Position numbers and translations under genes: made by a program | Part shown: positions 1 through 32,700 of the stretch, in pieces | How positions within the stretch are numbered: the stretch's first letter is position 1 | Layout: every line of letters starts with the position of its first letter | NCBI RefSeq assembly: GCF_022458985.1 | Contig: NC_061779.1 | Coordinates: forward strand, 17,777,001-17,841,000 | Reading direction: 5' to 3' | DNA length: 64,000 nucleotides | From: Mugil cephalus | Taxonomy: Eukaryota > Chordata > Actinopteri > Mugiliformes > Mugilidae | The notes under the pieces: generated by a model | What the model was told of the DNA's origin: nothing | What the model saw: the letters and a program-made list of their open reading frames with translations, nothing else | Databases searched by the model: none

Positions 1-14806
<14,806 letters not shown>

Positions 14807-15760
14807 AACTGCCCATGACATCAGTCAGGACAAGGACGTGAAGAAGTATTACTTTTTTTCTTACCCTATCAACTGACTCCTGTTTTTGCCAGCACATCAC
14901 TTAGACACAACACTGTAGATGTTTGGGAAATGTGTGCCTATACAGAAAAAAAAAACAGGGTGGGAAAATCTGTGCTTTACACATTTTATCTGAATATGCG
15001 GTTTCACCAAACATTTAAAGGACCTTTCCATATTGCAATACGGGATTGTTCATGTACTTTGGGATACAGACTCTTTTGCTACTGTCAAGAGAAGAAGAAG
15101 ACTGGTTGCACAGGCTTCGAGCCAGTGTGGTAACACAGGACTGCAGACGTTTGCTGCCAATTTATACATAATTATTTTCTGAATGCAGTTATATATAGAC
15201 ATCACAGTTACTTGTACTTGTGTTTTCAATTCTAGCGTTATTTTGTGGTCTCACCGGGGGCTGTAATATGTTTTATTTTGTATACAGTACATAGATTATA
15301 AAGGGAGTCAGAGACAAATGCGGACCATTGGCGTAATTTTCCTCCTTTCAACTTCTGCCAAAATGAATCAGTCACCGCTGGGCTTTAACATACACATTCA
15401 GACACATGCTCATATTATCTGTTTGTTGCCAAATTAAGTACCATTATGTGGAGTCACATTATCTTAACACAGAGATTTTAGGCTCGTCACTCTTTGTATG
15501 TCCGTATGTGTGCGCCTTGTTTGCTTGAAAGGATTCTTTCACATGCACTCCCCAATTCCCCTGCAGAGGATACAGATGAATTCATCTAATTACTGAATAT
15601 CTGCACAGTGAATAAAGGTAAACATGCCGTAACCTCCACTGACGGGCGGCAGTTTGAAATAAACATGTGCTAAGTACAAGGCCATTAAGAGACCTGACAC
15701 AAAGCATACACCAACACAACCAAAACGTGAGGGGAATGTCAATAAAGCTGGAAATCATTC
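14807..15760 (+). other. pde3a: pde3a 3' untranslated region with candidate poly(A) signals
   Basis: Sequence downstream of the stop codon has no further open exon. AATAAA hexamers on the plus strand stand at 15611-15616, about 15657-15663 and 15741-15746. Any of these could end the transcript; which is used cannot be told from the sequence. Confidence 0.5.
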
Positions 15761-20260
<4,500 letters not shown>

Positions 20261-20269
20261 CTGTAAACA

Positions 20270-20667
20270 GTGCATCACACGATCACAACGTGGAAAGCTT
20301 GGCTGCAGCTCTGCTGGTACACACGGCGCAGCGACGTGTCTAATCGGAGCCGTGGCTCCACCGACGCGCTTCGTGGAGACATGTGCATTGACGTCCCACC
20401 GCTCGCGGTTCGCAGCGCGGCGCCTATGCTATGACAACTAGTTCTCTCTCTGCAGCACATCATGCGTGTTGCACCGTGAGCGCGGCGCCCAGTGTCCTCC
20501 GTGTCGTCTCAGGCGAGACACCGCCGTCCCCCCACTTCTGCATGCAGAGCGCGAGCAGGTGACTTAATGAGGAGAGGGTCCTTTTCACCGGCGGACGACA
20601 GGATTTCTTTATGTTAAATAAGAAGTTGGGGTCGCCGTGAAAAGGAGGGCTTGGATCTCCGAGTCGG
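20270..20667 (+). promoter_or_regulatory. slco1c1: slco1c1 promoter region and non-coding first exon
   Basis: A GC- and CpG-rich island stands out from AT-rich flanks and ends in a consensus donor (GTAAGT starting at 20668). It precedes the first coding exon of slco1c1 by about 3 kb on the same strand, so it is read as the promoter plus 5' untranslated exon. The transcription start is not determinable. A TGACGTCC half-CRE-like site lies near 20389. Confidence 0.6.
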
Positions 20668-23600
20668 GTAAGTGTCATTGTTATTTGAGTGAGTCCTTTC
20701 TTGGTGTTCTTCAGTGTCATTTAGTGAATTAGCAGTGAATTAACAGCGCGGGGTAAAACGCCACGGTGTCCGTGAAGAACCGAGTGCTGGTGCAGTGCAC
20801 ACGACTGTACGTGGAAAGATCAGGGTCATCTGCAGAATCTGTGAAAGCTTGGTAAATATGCATGGATGAATTAACATGAGCGCATGTGCCACAGACGGTA
20901 ATTCAGCACAGGTCACGTGATTGTTAAATAAGACCGTTTAGGATACTCTTTGAAGTTTAATTGTGTTTTAAACGTAGTTTGGTCCAAATTCATTGTTGAC
21001 GGTGGTCATTAAGTTTTTACCCAAACAATACTGCTGATTTGTCTTCTTTCAAAGTGAACACCGTGTTCTTCCTTCCCTGTTCTCCACAATCATATCAGTA
21101 ATATCCTTTTATTATGGCAGATTACAGCTTGAACAGTGTGCCAACATCCACCAGGCCTGTTATCCATCAGGAGACATGGAGCTGAAGTCACTTTGACATT
21201 TAATTTGTGAAGTGCTTCACTCACCCTTCCTGGTTGCACTTGAATGTGCAGTCCTGTCTCAGCCACAGCAGTGACTTAGAGAGCGGACGTGCGTGATTGT
21301 GCAAAAGAACCATTTCCCATTGAGATCCTCTCCTGGAGCCAACACACAGCTTCCGAACAAACTGAAGGATTTAGATTTGTCTCGTCACAGCCTGATTAGA
21401 CAATTGTTAACAGTTCTCTTTTAATTACAAGGTAGGTACTTCTTCTACTGTACGTGCAGCCATAGATTTTTAGTTCAAGAAATTCACTGCTACACGTATG
21501 GAGGTTAGTCTTGCTGTGTCAGAGTGTTGTTCTGATTAAGGTCTATTCGTGTTACATGAGCATGAGGGCGTTTATATCCTCAGCTACACGCTGCTGCTCT
21601 TTCTTCCCAGAGTTCAAAGCCAAGCTGTGGTTTGGTGCATAGAGGGGAGATCTATAAGGAGTTGTTATGTCACTGAATGAGCAGCCTGCTCTTTCTGAGT
21701 CTTTATATAAGGCATGCATCAGTCGACTTTTGGTCATTTTTTCACATTTTTAAAATCCAAACTCTTTATTCTCCCTGAGACCCCAGTCATAGACAAAGCC
21801 ATTAGTTCTTCCTCTTCTTTTTTTCTTGGAGCACATTTTGCTAACTTCTCTGTCAGTGTGTTCACATACATATTATTACAACACTGTATTCCGTATTTGA
21901 CACAGGATGTAACGATGGCAGGTAAAGGTGGAGAAGGCTCAGCTCCAGACTAGCTAGTCAGCAGACAACATGAAGAGCTTTCTAACTTCTTTATTACCTG
22001 CTGGTCTGAACGTCCACCACACAAAGCCTGGCGTCCAGCCCCGCTGTGTCTGCCGTCATACATGAGCCAACCTACACCACTCGAATCAGAGAGAAAAGAA
22101 AAAGGCTACACACAGAGAGTGTGGTGAACTCTAACCTCTGATACGTCACAAAACAAACATAATTTTTTCCCCCCGAAATTTGGGAACATTCTTTGGACAA
22201 TAATGGAAAGCAAGTGGGATATACAGTCAGCTCGATGTGCCATATGTACAGACCAGCCAGCCAGCAGTATGTGAAGACTGAGTGGAGACACTGTGAAAGG
22301 TAGAACTGAAAAAATGTTTGCAGCTATTCACTTCTATTGTTCTTGTAACCGCCACCAGTCATAGAAGGCGTCCACCATCATTATACATATGAAGTGTACA
22401 TGTTAATATTCTCACAGACAGGTAAAAGAACATTTTATAAAATGACACCTCTTGTGGTGTCCTGTTTTTTGTTGAGACATGAAGTGGAAACTCTTTGTGC
22501 CATCATCTGGTTGTTGATGAGAATGACACACGGTTTTCCTTCAGTGTCCATCTGTGTTTCTACATAATAATTCAGCCATACAGTATGAACTGTCAACATT
22601 TAATTTTAGTTTTCTAGCAAGGCGGCTAATCTCCAATCTGACCTTTTCTCTTTCAGATTGATTCGCTTGTGTCTATTGAGTGTCTTTCACGCCACTTTCT
22701 TCTGATTCGTCAAGATCAGTTGTAATCAGTTTCCTCTCCAGTATGAAAAATCAGATTGACTGTATTTACTGAGGTACCCATTAAATTGTTAAGACAGCTT
22801 AGGGCTTGCTTGTATTTCCCAATCGTTTCTTAAGTGTGCTGTGTGCCGCTGTCTGGACATAGCTGACCTATATGTTAAATGGGGTGTGAATCCAGCTGGT
22901 GGTTATGAATTATATACGGCCATCCATTTAACCTCCAGTAGCAGCGCTGCACATTCTTTGCATCATGGAGCTGTCATCTACCATGATGTCACCAGTGTTT
23001 AAGAAGCCATGTGTTTTGTCTGTTTTTTTTTGTTTGCTTGCATAAGGTAAAAAGTTAATTCATATAGTATGAATAGACCGATGGTTTATATTTTCTCAGA
23101 AGCATTTTAGGCCTGAAACCAGTTTCAAATAGACTTTGACCATAGTGTGGACTTAAGCAATGGTCAGACTTCTTATCTTAAATGATTATTCCATTTTTTT
23201 TCCCCAGACATCTTTCCTATTAATGTGGCTAACTTTCCACTCTCCACCTCCGTTGGTGAGATTTAGGGAAATGACTAGTTGTGCAAACAGCATATATCGG
23301 TGCAGCTGCCGTGAGCTCAGACAGACAAACAGAAATGGCCGCCTAGAATAACAATTTGCCAACTGCACCAGGGATCAAATATATTACCAATCTGAAGACT
23401 GAACATCGAGGCGAACGGTCGCACGGTCATTTGGGGGAGTAGTTTCTTGTAGTGTTTAGCCCAAAACGTTTTATAGTGACGTGAGAGAAACAGTTAGCTT
23501 GTTTCACAAATTCACCTCCTCAGTGATGAGGATGTAGTGGTTTAAGCTTCTTATCTTCCAGCAGTTGTTTTGTTTTATAAGGAGAGCAGACTAATGGACG

Positions 23601-23680
23601 TTGAGAGAAACAGGCTAAACATTTATCCCTATCTAGACTACGATACGGGCTGATCTTTCACTCTGAACACCCCCAAACAG
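20668..23680 (+). other. slco1c1: slco1c1 first intron
   Basis: This is the intron between the GC-rich exon and the exon carrying the start codon. The acceptor is placed at CCCCAAACAG ending at 23680; another AG at about 23733 is possible. No coding or RNA feature was recognised within. Confidence 0.45.
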
Positions 23681-23756
23681 GTGTGGGTGAGAACAGCCGC
23701 AGCAAATCCTCTAAAGAGAAACCCGCGGCCCAGGTAACGTACAGCGGGAGGCAGCC

Positions 23757-26700
23757 ATGAAGAAAATAGACAACGCAGCCACGGGCAGCTGGACTCTAGG
23801 CAACAATCCTGCCTCCTCCGCGGTGAAGAACTCCTGTCAACCCAATCTGAAGGTAATGCACTTTGTTGTTGAAAAAATAGCTGCTCCCTTACATTTCCTT
23901 CGACCTTTATTCAGATCGGACCAGACAGAATGATGTGAGGCTGATATAGACTTAAAAAAGAAAGATCTTCTTTGTAGAATTTCGTGGCATCCAGCAGTGA
24001 GACTGAAAATACCTCCCTCTCTAAGCGTGTAGGAGAACCTCTGTTGGAAGACACTTCAATGCAGTAACAGAAAAGCCTTATTTAGAGTCAAGCTTTTGGC
24101 CTGCATGTCCCTTCAGGGCTACTGTAGAAACAGGGAAACATGCCTTTCGACAAAAACACAATAACTGATTATTATAATTGTGCCATTTCTGCTAATGGAG
24201 TCTATAACACACACACAGACACACACAGACACACACACACACACACACACACCATGTAAAGACATTTAATAAGTACCAACATTTCATTGATTGTGAATAT
24301 CAAACTAGGTCCTTCATTTCCACAATCCTTCATTGAGCCCCACGGACAGTCACACATACCAGAGAAGGTCATAAAAGCATTTACAAAGTGTTTCCCGCAG
24401 GAAGAGACAGAGGCCCTCACATTTCAAAGCCATCTGACTGGCCTGGAGGGAACTAACAGATAATTCTCTCCTGACTAGGAAGAGAATTATAACATTTATC
24501 TGAGTACACGTGTTGCTGAATGCTCTGTCTTGTGTGAGTGTCATGAACTGTATCTACAGCTGTGCTGTGATTTCTTCAGTCCCGTTACCTGAACTAAACG
24601 TTTTCTACATCTTCCACTGAAAGTTTTTAGTCCAGCACGTGGCATGTTGCTAGTGGGCCTCGTTAAGGACCTCGCAAGGTGTTGGGCGCAGCAGCTCTCA
24701 GCCCCCTTCAGCCTTCCTCTTAAGTCGCTGTGAAAAATTCTCCAGACAAAGTTTGTGCCTCAGTAAGAGAAGTCTGAACGGAGGGTTTGTCCCTTTTTAA
24801 CTAGATTAACAAGCACATTGAACAATAATTAAAAAGCTGCTTAGTGAAATACTTGGGCAACTGCAAGCAACGCATAAGGAATCCTAGTCATGCTGCATTT
24901 TTGTCCATGTGTGTTTTCCTCTCGGTGTGTGCTAATCCCACAAAGAACCTCACAGAGTGGTTCTTTTGATACAACATTTGCTTGTTCATCTAGAGAAAGG
25001 GGTTTTGTCTGCTTGTAGGACACGCGTCAACGGTCCAGATTAGGCCTGTTACACATACATGAGTTGATGCTCGCATGATGGTAAAATTGGTTTCGGCCGG
25101 ATGGAGCAGCAGTGCCAGATTTCGGTGGCACAACTTCTATTCGTTGGCATGAATCTGGATGTTTAGCCGCCTGGTGGATCACTCACGTTTTATTCTCAAA
25201 AAACGTGTTTGACTGTAACTGGAGCCGGTAACTGGAGCTATAGGTGTAATGACAACTAAAGAAAGGCATAAGCATTCAGGAATTCTCATTTCTATATATA
25301 TACATATATAAAACATCATGACTATTCATGATAGTATTATAGACAGGTTTCATTATGCTTATTTTTGGATAACGTTGGAGTGCAGCGTTAGTGAGTTGAG
25401 TGTGATCGTAAAGAGACCATCAACAATTCACCAGAAAATTAAAATTAACAGGAATGGCTCGACTGTTTGTTCTGTAGAAGGGTTCCTGTTTTAAAAATGA
25501 ATGAAAGGCATGTCCCCTTCAGCGATGTGTTAAGCTGAAAGCAGGATGTCTGATAATGTGGCACACAACTCAATTTTCTCATCCACCAGGCCGCCATGGT
25601 TCCCTGCGTAGCTGGTGCCTCATGCTGTTTGTTTACAGTTAAACCGAAATTAAACTGAGGTTCTTGTCATTGGACCAAAAGCTGAAAGAGGAAAAATGTC
25701 TGACCGCCTATAATTTGCCTTTGCACCAAAACCCAAAGACTATGCAAAAAAAAACCCCTGTGTTGTAATTGATCCTGATCTTAACCAAAGTATCATTTTA
25801 TCATTTTGAGGATCATGACTAAAGTCAGAGCGTTTCTCTCCCAGACAGATACAGAAAGATTTATTCATGGTTTTATCTCCAGCCGAGTGGACTGTTGCAA
25901 TGCTCTTCTTTCTGATGTATCCGAGAAGGCAATTTCTAAGTTACAGCTCGTGCAAAATGCAGCAGCACGTGTTCTGACAAGAACCAGGCACAGAGCACGC
26001 ATCGCTCCGGTTTTAAAATCGCTACATTGTGTACCTGCCAGACAAGGAATACATTTTAAAATGATTTAATTGGCTTTTAAAACTCTAAATGGCCTTGCCC
26101 CGCCTTATCTGTCTGACACGCTCAAAATGTACATGCCTCCAAGATCCCTAAGATCCTCGGCCTCAGATCTCCTGATTGTTCCAAAGGTTTTAACCTAAAG
26201 GCATGGAGAGGCAGCCTTTGTTTATTATGGCCCTAAAACCTGTTGAAATTAAATCTTAAGAGACACCTTTTTACCATTGCTTTTGTTTGAAATGTGTTTT
26301 TATGTGCTTGGGTTTTTATTAGGCTTTTTATTAGTCACGCTTTTATTTTAGCCCACTCGCAATCGATCCCCAGAGAGAACACGGCCGATAAAACCAACTG
26401 TTTATAAGCTTACAATGTATTTTTATCACCAACCAGTTTACCTGATGCGTCTCTGGTTGTTGTATGTCTCCAGACTGTCTCTCCTCCTTTTAGAGGAGTC
26501 TGGCACTAGCATTATGCCTTTTCATCATATTCACATAAATGTTGTTCCTATACAGTGCATGAACTACAGAAAAAAAATGCCAGTGTTATATAATGTCTCT
26601 GATGTTCCATTTTACTGATTTCCTGAAATCTAATCTTCCCACAAATTTTTGACCAATCTCTCTCAAAACTTAGTATAGATTGATTTGTCACGATTGCCCT

Positions 26701-29700
26701 GTGAACACAAACCAAATCAAACACTGTATCATATGAGTCCAAGATCAGAAAGTTGTGAAAGCAACCTTAGACTTAACGGCAGTATTCAAATTAAATAAAT
26801 CAAACTGGATCAGTGAAAAACTGGGTTACAGATTAGATCACCCAAGGTTCAAGTGTAAAAAAGCCAAAAGTGTCCAACATCCACAGTAGCACTGCTGCTG
26901 TAGATCTGGCGTCACTTCCAAAATCCGTTTATAAACCACTCTAAAAGGCTACTAATCCCCTTGCTCGGGTTCATTACCCACGGCGTTTATGGCCCTTTTT
27001 CATTTCACATTTCTCTGTTTGTTTTGCCTCCTGGTATCAGAGAGCTGCTATTGCTGGTGAATGCCCAGGCTACTATTTAATGTGTGCTTACACTGGAACC
27101 ATGGTCCAAAAACATAACATAAATTATCTACTGTTCAGTTTGGAATCATGACAACCGATTACTCAGTTTACTTATTGAGCAAATGTGCCCCAGAAATCAC
27201 TGGTGTTGAGTTCACTCGAAGATAAATATTTTCTCTTATGGCGTTTTATGATATTAAGTTGAACATAAGTTGGGTTTGGATGGCTGATCAGAAAAAATGA
27301 GCACGAGGCAAGCTTTAGAAGCTCGTGATTTGCCATTATTTTGTGATTTTTCTGTAGAGCATGGATGTCAAATTCATTTTAGTCCAGGGACCCAGTAATA
27401 GCACAATCACCTGTAAATAACCTAGAAATAAGGACAACTCCACATTCTTCGTTTAGTTTCAGGCTGAAGACGTAAATCACGTTAATAAAGTGTTAAGGAA
27501 CTTTTCCGAAACGTTTTATGAACAAGATGAAATTTCTCAAAAAAAAAATCAATGCAATGTTGGCGCGTTGCTGCCCTCTGCTGTCTAGTCCTGGATGTTA
27601 TGTGCGGAACTATTACTAGAAAAGCGACCTCTAATGGACAAAGAAGGAATAGGCGCCAATCTCTGAAAAAACTTAACGTCTTCTATGATATTTACACATT
27701 TTTCAGATTGATCCCATGGGCCTGGTTGGACTCTGATTGGATTTGATTGTTATGATAATGATCCTTAATTGCAACCCAGCATTCGGGTGCTCTGATCTAC
27801 TGACCAGTTAGACAACAGAGATGATAATAAATACATGTGCTGAGATAACCGTAATGTACCAAATACTGTAAATAAATGCTCAAAGCCAATTGTTAATCTT
27901 ATTTATCATGATCCTTTTTCTTCTAATTATGTTTAGAAGCTCATCATTGACTTGTATTAAACACGTTTTGGTCCGTTTGTGCAATGACAGGGTCTTATCT
28001 TTAAATGAGGTTATTTCTGTTTTATATTTCAGTTGAACATTATGTGTCCTTGTCGTAGGTGTGTGCATCTCTTCCATGCTTGGACTATTTTTATCCCCAG
28101 GAGTGCAGACTGTGGTTACCTCTCACCTGTTTCCAATTATGGTTGCTCTATCAGCTCATAGTTCAGTGGATGTGTCTGTGCCGTGGAGGGATTGGCTTTT
28201 CTAATCCTCCCTTTGTTCCTGACTGACAGTGTCCACGGGTAGGTGGCTAAGCAGAAGGAGAAGGGAGCTCCAAGCACATATCCAGCTTTTAAAAAGCTCT
28301 TCGCTGCAGATCCATGTCATTCACACATACATATGCCCACGTGGACACACTCCTGCTTCTTCTCTAATTCTCTAATCTCTAATTGGTGACCAAATAAATC
28401 TTTCATCACTGTTTTGTTTTAGAAATGCATTTTTACTATTTAGTCCCACCTTTGGAAATATAGCTGTTCAGATCAATGAGCTGGAGTTCTGTGTCATAAA
28501 AATGAAGGATGACTACTACTACTACCAAAACAAAAACTTCTTTTGAAATTCAAATGAGAGAGGAGAAGCCCTCCAGAGCCAGTTTTTTATTTTTGACGCT
28601 TTTAATTTGCTTTTGTATCTCCATAGATGTTCCTCGTATCCTTGTCCTTTGCCTACTTTGCCAAGGCGTTAACTGGCAGCTACATGAAAAGCACAATCAC
28701 ACAACTGGAGAGGCGATTTGACATCCCCAGCTACCTGATCGGCATCATAGACGGGAGCTTTGAAGTAGGTGAGTTTGTCCGTCCCTTTTTTGTCTGCGTG
28801 ACTCTCTGTTTGCCGTCTATATTTGTGTGTTTGTATCTACTGAAGCAAGTAGGCAGAGAACATGTCTGCGGCGCGTCAACTGGCTTGATTCCTTATTGTA
28901 TATACATCCCCTTTGATTTTTTAACAGTCCCCGGTTGCATACCTAATCGCCTCTTAATGAGAGAAGAAACCTTTGAAGTCACAGTGTGTATGAACAGAGG
29001 GATTTTATAATGGCAGGGTAAATATTCACACCGACTTTGATCAAGAGTGCTCTCTAATAGGGCCGGAAGACATTTGTCCCTTTCGTGTTACATAAACCCA
29101 GAGAGCAGTTATATGCAGACATATTAACTAATACTGAATGTGGACTACTCGTGCCATTTAAATGAGTGTGACAATCGGTTTAAAAATCCATGTGGAAGGA
29201 AGCCTTTAATGAAGACTGCAGCAGAGGTGTTCTGTGTTCTCACGTTCCACGCCTTTGACTCCTCTCCATCGTCTTTTATGATCGTCTCCTCACTGCAGGG
29301 AATTTGCTGGTGATTGCCTTTGTGAGTTATTTTGGCGCCAAGCTCCACCGACCCAAGATCATAGCGATCGGGTGCATCCTGATGTCTTTTGGGACTTTCT
29401 TGATCGCCATGCCTCATTTCATCATTGGCCGGTAGGCGCTGGGCACTTTCTGAAAGCGTTGGTAGCACTGTAATCTTAATCATGATGCACGTTGAAAACT
29501 GAACGCACTGTAGTTTGTGATGTATTTCTGCTTCACAATGTGAAGAATGTCTAACAATACTTGGTGCTCTCTCCCTTCCCTTGTTTAACAGTCACATTGG
29601 TATTTTATACGCAGCTATAAGATCGAAACATCAATTAGATCTTCGGCGAATTCAACCAATAACCTCTCTCCATGTCCAGCAAGCTCACCTGAGTCCTCCA

Positions 29701-32700
29701 GGGCAGGTGACAGACCCTCGATACTGCCCTCTAGAGGTAAAAAAAAAGGAACAGAGAGTAGAAATGGGTTCTGTTTTTGGAACGGGCCAAATACTGACTT
29801 TACTTTTCTTTCTTTGCTTTAAACTGCAGGCTGTGAGCGAGAGTCCAGCGTCTCCATGTGGATCTATGTGTTACTAGGAAACATCCTGCGTGGGATTGGA
29901 GAGACTCCAGTGCAGCCGTTGGGGATCTCCTACATCGATGACTACGCGCAGTCTGAGAATGCTGCTCTCTATATCGGTAATACACCTTGCTCACTGTTAG
30001 TCTCTGTGGCCGGTCACTTCATTTTCAATGGAGTTAATTTAATAAGTGGTTTTATTTGAAGTCCTGTATCAGAATGAGAAATGCTGTACAGAACTAATTT
30101 ACTTTATGCTATTTATTTGGTAACTATTACATATTTCAAAGCAATGTCTGTTTTAGAGCTTAGAGCACTCGGCTAATGGTTTTCATCAGGGTCATCAAGA
30201 CACACACTGCAGAGGACATTTCAAATAATGTATGAGGTTAAAAAAAAGTTTAATTTTAAATGGAAATGACCAATAACGTATATGCACATATACCCTGTGT
30301 TCGGCGGTCGTTCACTCCCTCCCTAACCCCTGCTCTATATGTAGGGCTGTACTATATAGTGAGCTCAGTCCCAACAGCTTTCAGACACTATACGTGTGCG
30401 TTGTTTGACGCTTAGTTAATGACATCGCTGCTGTCGCATCATTACATGTCAGACTGCTGCAGCTCCCCTTGTCATCATGTTATGATTTACGCATTGCTAA
30501 ACCGTGATGATTTTGCAAACAAATATGTGTGATGTTCATGAAATAAAAAATAAAATTATGTTTAAAAAAAGGTTTCACATTTTCACAACAAAACTTCAAA
30601 ATCAACCTCACTAATCATCACTCACTGAGTAGCCATGGCTGGTCGCTACTTTTCGCAATGCTCTATGGGAAATTTTTAAGTGCCCTATGTAGGGTGTGGA
30701 ATTTGATCACTAAGGTTTCGGCCAGGCGGCACAGCGGCTCGGTGGTTAGCGCTGATACCTAGCGAGAAGGTCTGGGTTCGAGTCCAGCTCGGGCCTTTCT
30801 GGGTGGTACTCCTTCCACTTCCTCCCACCTCCAAAAACATGCTCATTAGGCTAATTGGTGACTCTAAATTGACCCTAGGTGTGCGTGCGAATGGTTGTCT
30901 CTGTGTTAGCCCTGCGATAGGCATGTGTACCACATGGCCATACACATGCGATACCTCCAAAGGGATCATAGTCATGTGGCACCAGGCCAACCAATCGCAC
31001 ACATCCACATACATATCCACCAGAGTACAATTTACATCAGTGCAATGTTGACAGTCTGAATCAAAGTTTGCAAAGGAGCATGTACCACCCAGATTTGTAG
31101 ATGTGTTAGATATTATTAGGTGTTGAATGTAGCTAAATAAATATATCCTTCCTTGCTGTGTATCTCAGGTTGTGTTCAGACCATCTCGATCATCGGCCCT
31201 GTCTTTGGGTTCCTGCTGGGGTCACTGTGTGCTAAGATCTACGTTGACTTTGGCTATGTGGATATGGGTGAGTAAACTGTTGACTGACCTAAATAAAATA
31301 TCTAGTACTCAGTGGTTTGTTCTGTAGAATTGCAGTCCCTGTCAGAAACTGATTAGCATGCATGACTTTGTCACACCTGTCAAGTGAAATTAAGAGAGTA
31401 AATCCCGGGATACAGTGGGAAGCAAACTATTAGTAGCTGATGTCAACAGTTTTCTTTAGCAATGCAATTTAATAGACGTTCTGCCTCCGCTTGCTGTACC
31501 TCTCCACAGAGACGGTCACCATCACCCCTGGTGACACGCGCTGGGTGGGGGCATGGTGGCTGGGCTACCTCATCGCTGGCGTCATCACTCTCATGGCCGC
31601 GGTTCCTTTCTGGTTTCTGCCCAAGTCGCTGCCAATGCCTGTGGATAAGCATGACTCCAGCTGCACGCCAGAGCAAACCAGGTTCATCAAAGATTCTCCA
31701 AGGCTGGAGCACAAATTCAGAGCGGAAGAGCCAGCTAATTTACACCTGATGGCCAACGGTATGAAACTCAAACAAGTTGTGCAGGAAAAAAAACATGACA
31801 CTTTTACTGCCATCACTGTATTTTTACCCCAGTTTGTTTTGTGACTAATTCAGATTCTCACTAAACTAAACATTTCTATCACAACTATTTCATTTCTGGG
31901 GTAAACCGTGCCAATTTAAACACATATCCACATATAGGGTTACAATGCCAGTCATTTAACATAAATTGGAGTCAGGTTGGAAGTGCCAGTTACATGTCTC
32001 TTTCTCGCCTTCCTATTATTTCTCCTCTGTGTAAAATAATGACACCATAAGCTCAAATGTATTTACAGTACTCATTTAATCGTCCCCATGCAGAGTTTGT
32101 GCCCACGCTGAAGAGTCTCCTTGGAAATCCTGTGTACATCATCTACCTCTGCGTGACCATCATTCAGTTCAACTCTCTCATTGGTATGGTCACCTACAAA
32201 CCCAAATACATAGAGCAACACTACGGCCAGTCAGCATCAAAAGCCAATTTTCTCATGGGTAAGCAGACTATTTTGATCATTTATACTGCCTGTCTTCTTG
32301 ATTTTGTTCATTGTGTCTATGCAAATGAGATCTTTGCAGAGTTAAAAGCTTGTGTTTTATTGCTGAAAGGAACGTATTTAATAATGCTCAAGGATGTGAG
32401 CCGCACGGTCATTATGAGAGTTTCCTGAGCCAGCGTTTGATCCATTTTTTATACTTCATCTCCCAGTTCCCTCTTAAGTACATAACCGTTGCGGCTTGGA
32501 AATGACAGACGTTTTTTTTTTCACCACTGTCCCACGATATTGCGGGATGACAGGCGCTGCTTTAAAAGCGCACACATCAATGAGTCCAATTAAAAGGTCA
32601 ACCGACCGACATAACCGGAGACAACAAGGCTCTTTTCGTCTCCGTAACTGAATGGGTGAAGAGGAGATATGCGCTGCATGTCCTCCCGGCCCCCAAAAGT

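Larger units (their letters stand above)
23853..28626 (+). other. slco1c1: slco1c1 second intron, 4.8 kb
   Basis: The intron carries a CA microsatellite and an L2-like LINE fragment, listed separately. Elsewhere I see only AT-rich sequence without exon-like features. Confidence 0.6.

Noticed and set aside
28769..29010. Extension of the slco1c1 exon into the following intron as one open frame
   Set aside because: A good GTGAGT donor at 28769 and continuation at 29299 give the conserved OATP sequence; the readthrough is intronic.
29590..29614. Alternative acceptor TTTAACAG at about 29591 for the slco1c1 exon
   Set aside because: It adds 23 nt and shifts the frame; the acceptor at 29614 gives the OATP-like GRYKIETS sequence and keeps phase.
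30740..30790. tRNA gene suggested by A-box and B-box
   Set aside because: The boxes head a SINE whose body continues for 200 bp and is shared with a second copy; no tRNA fold completes.
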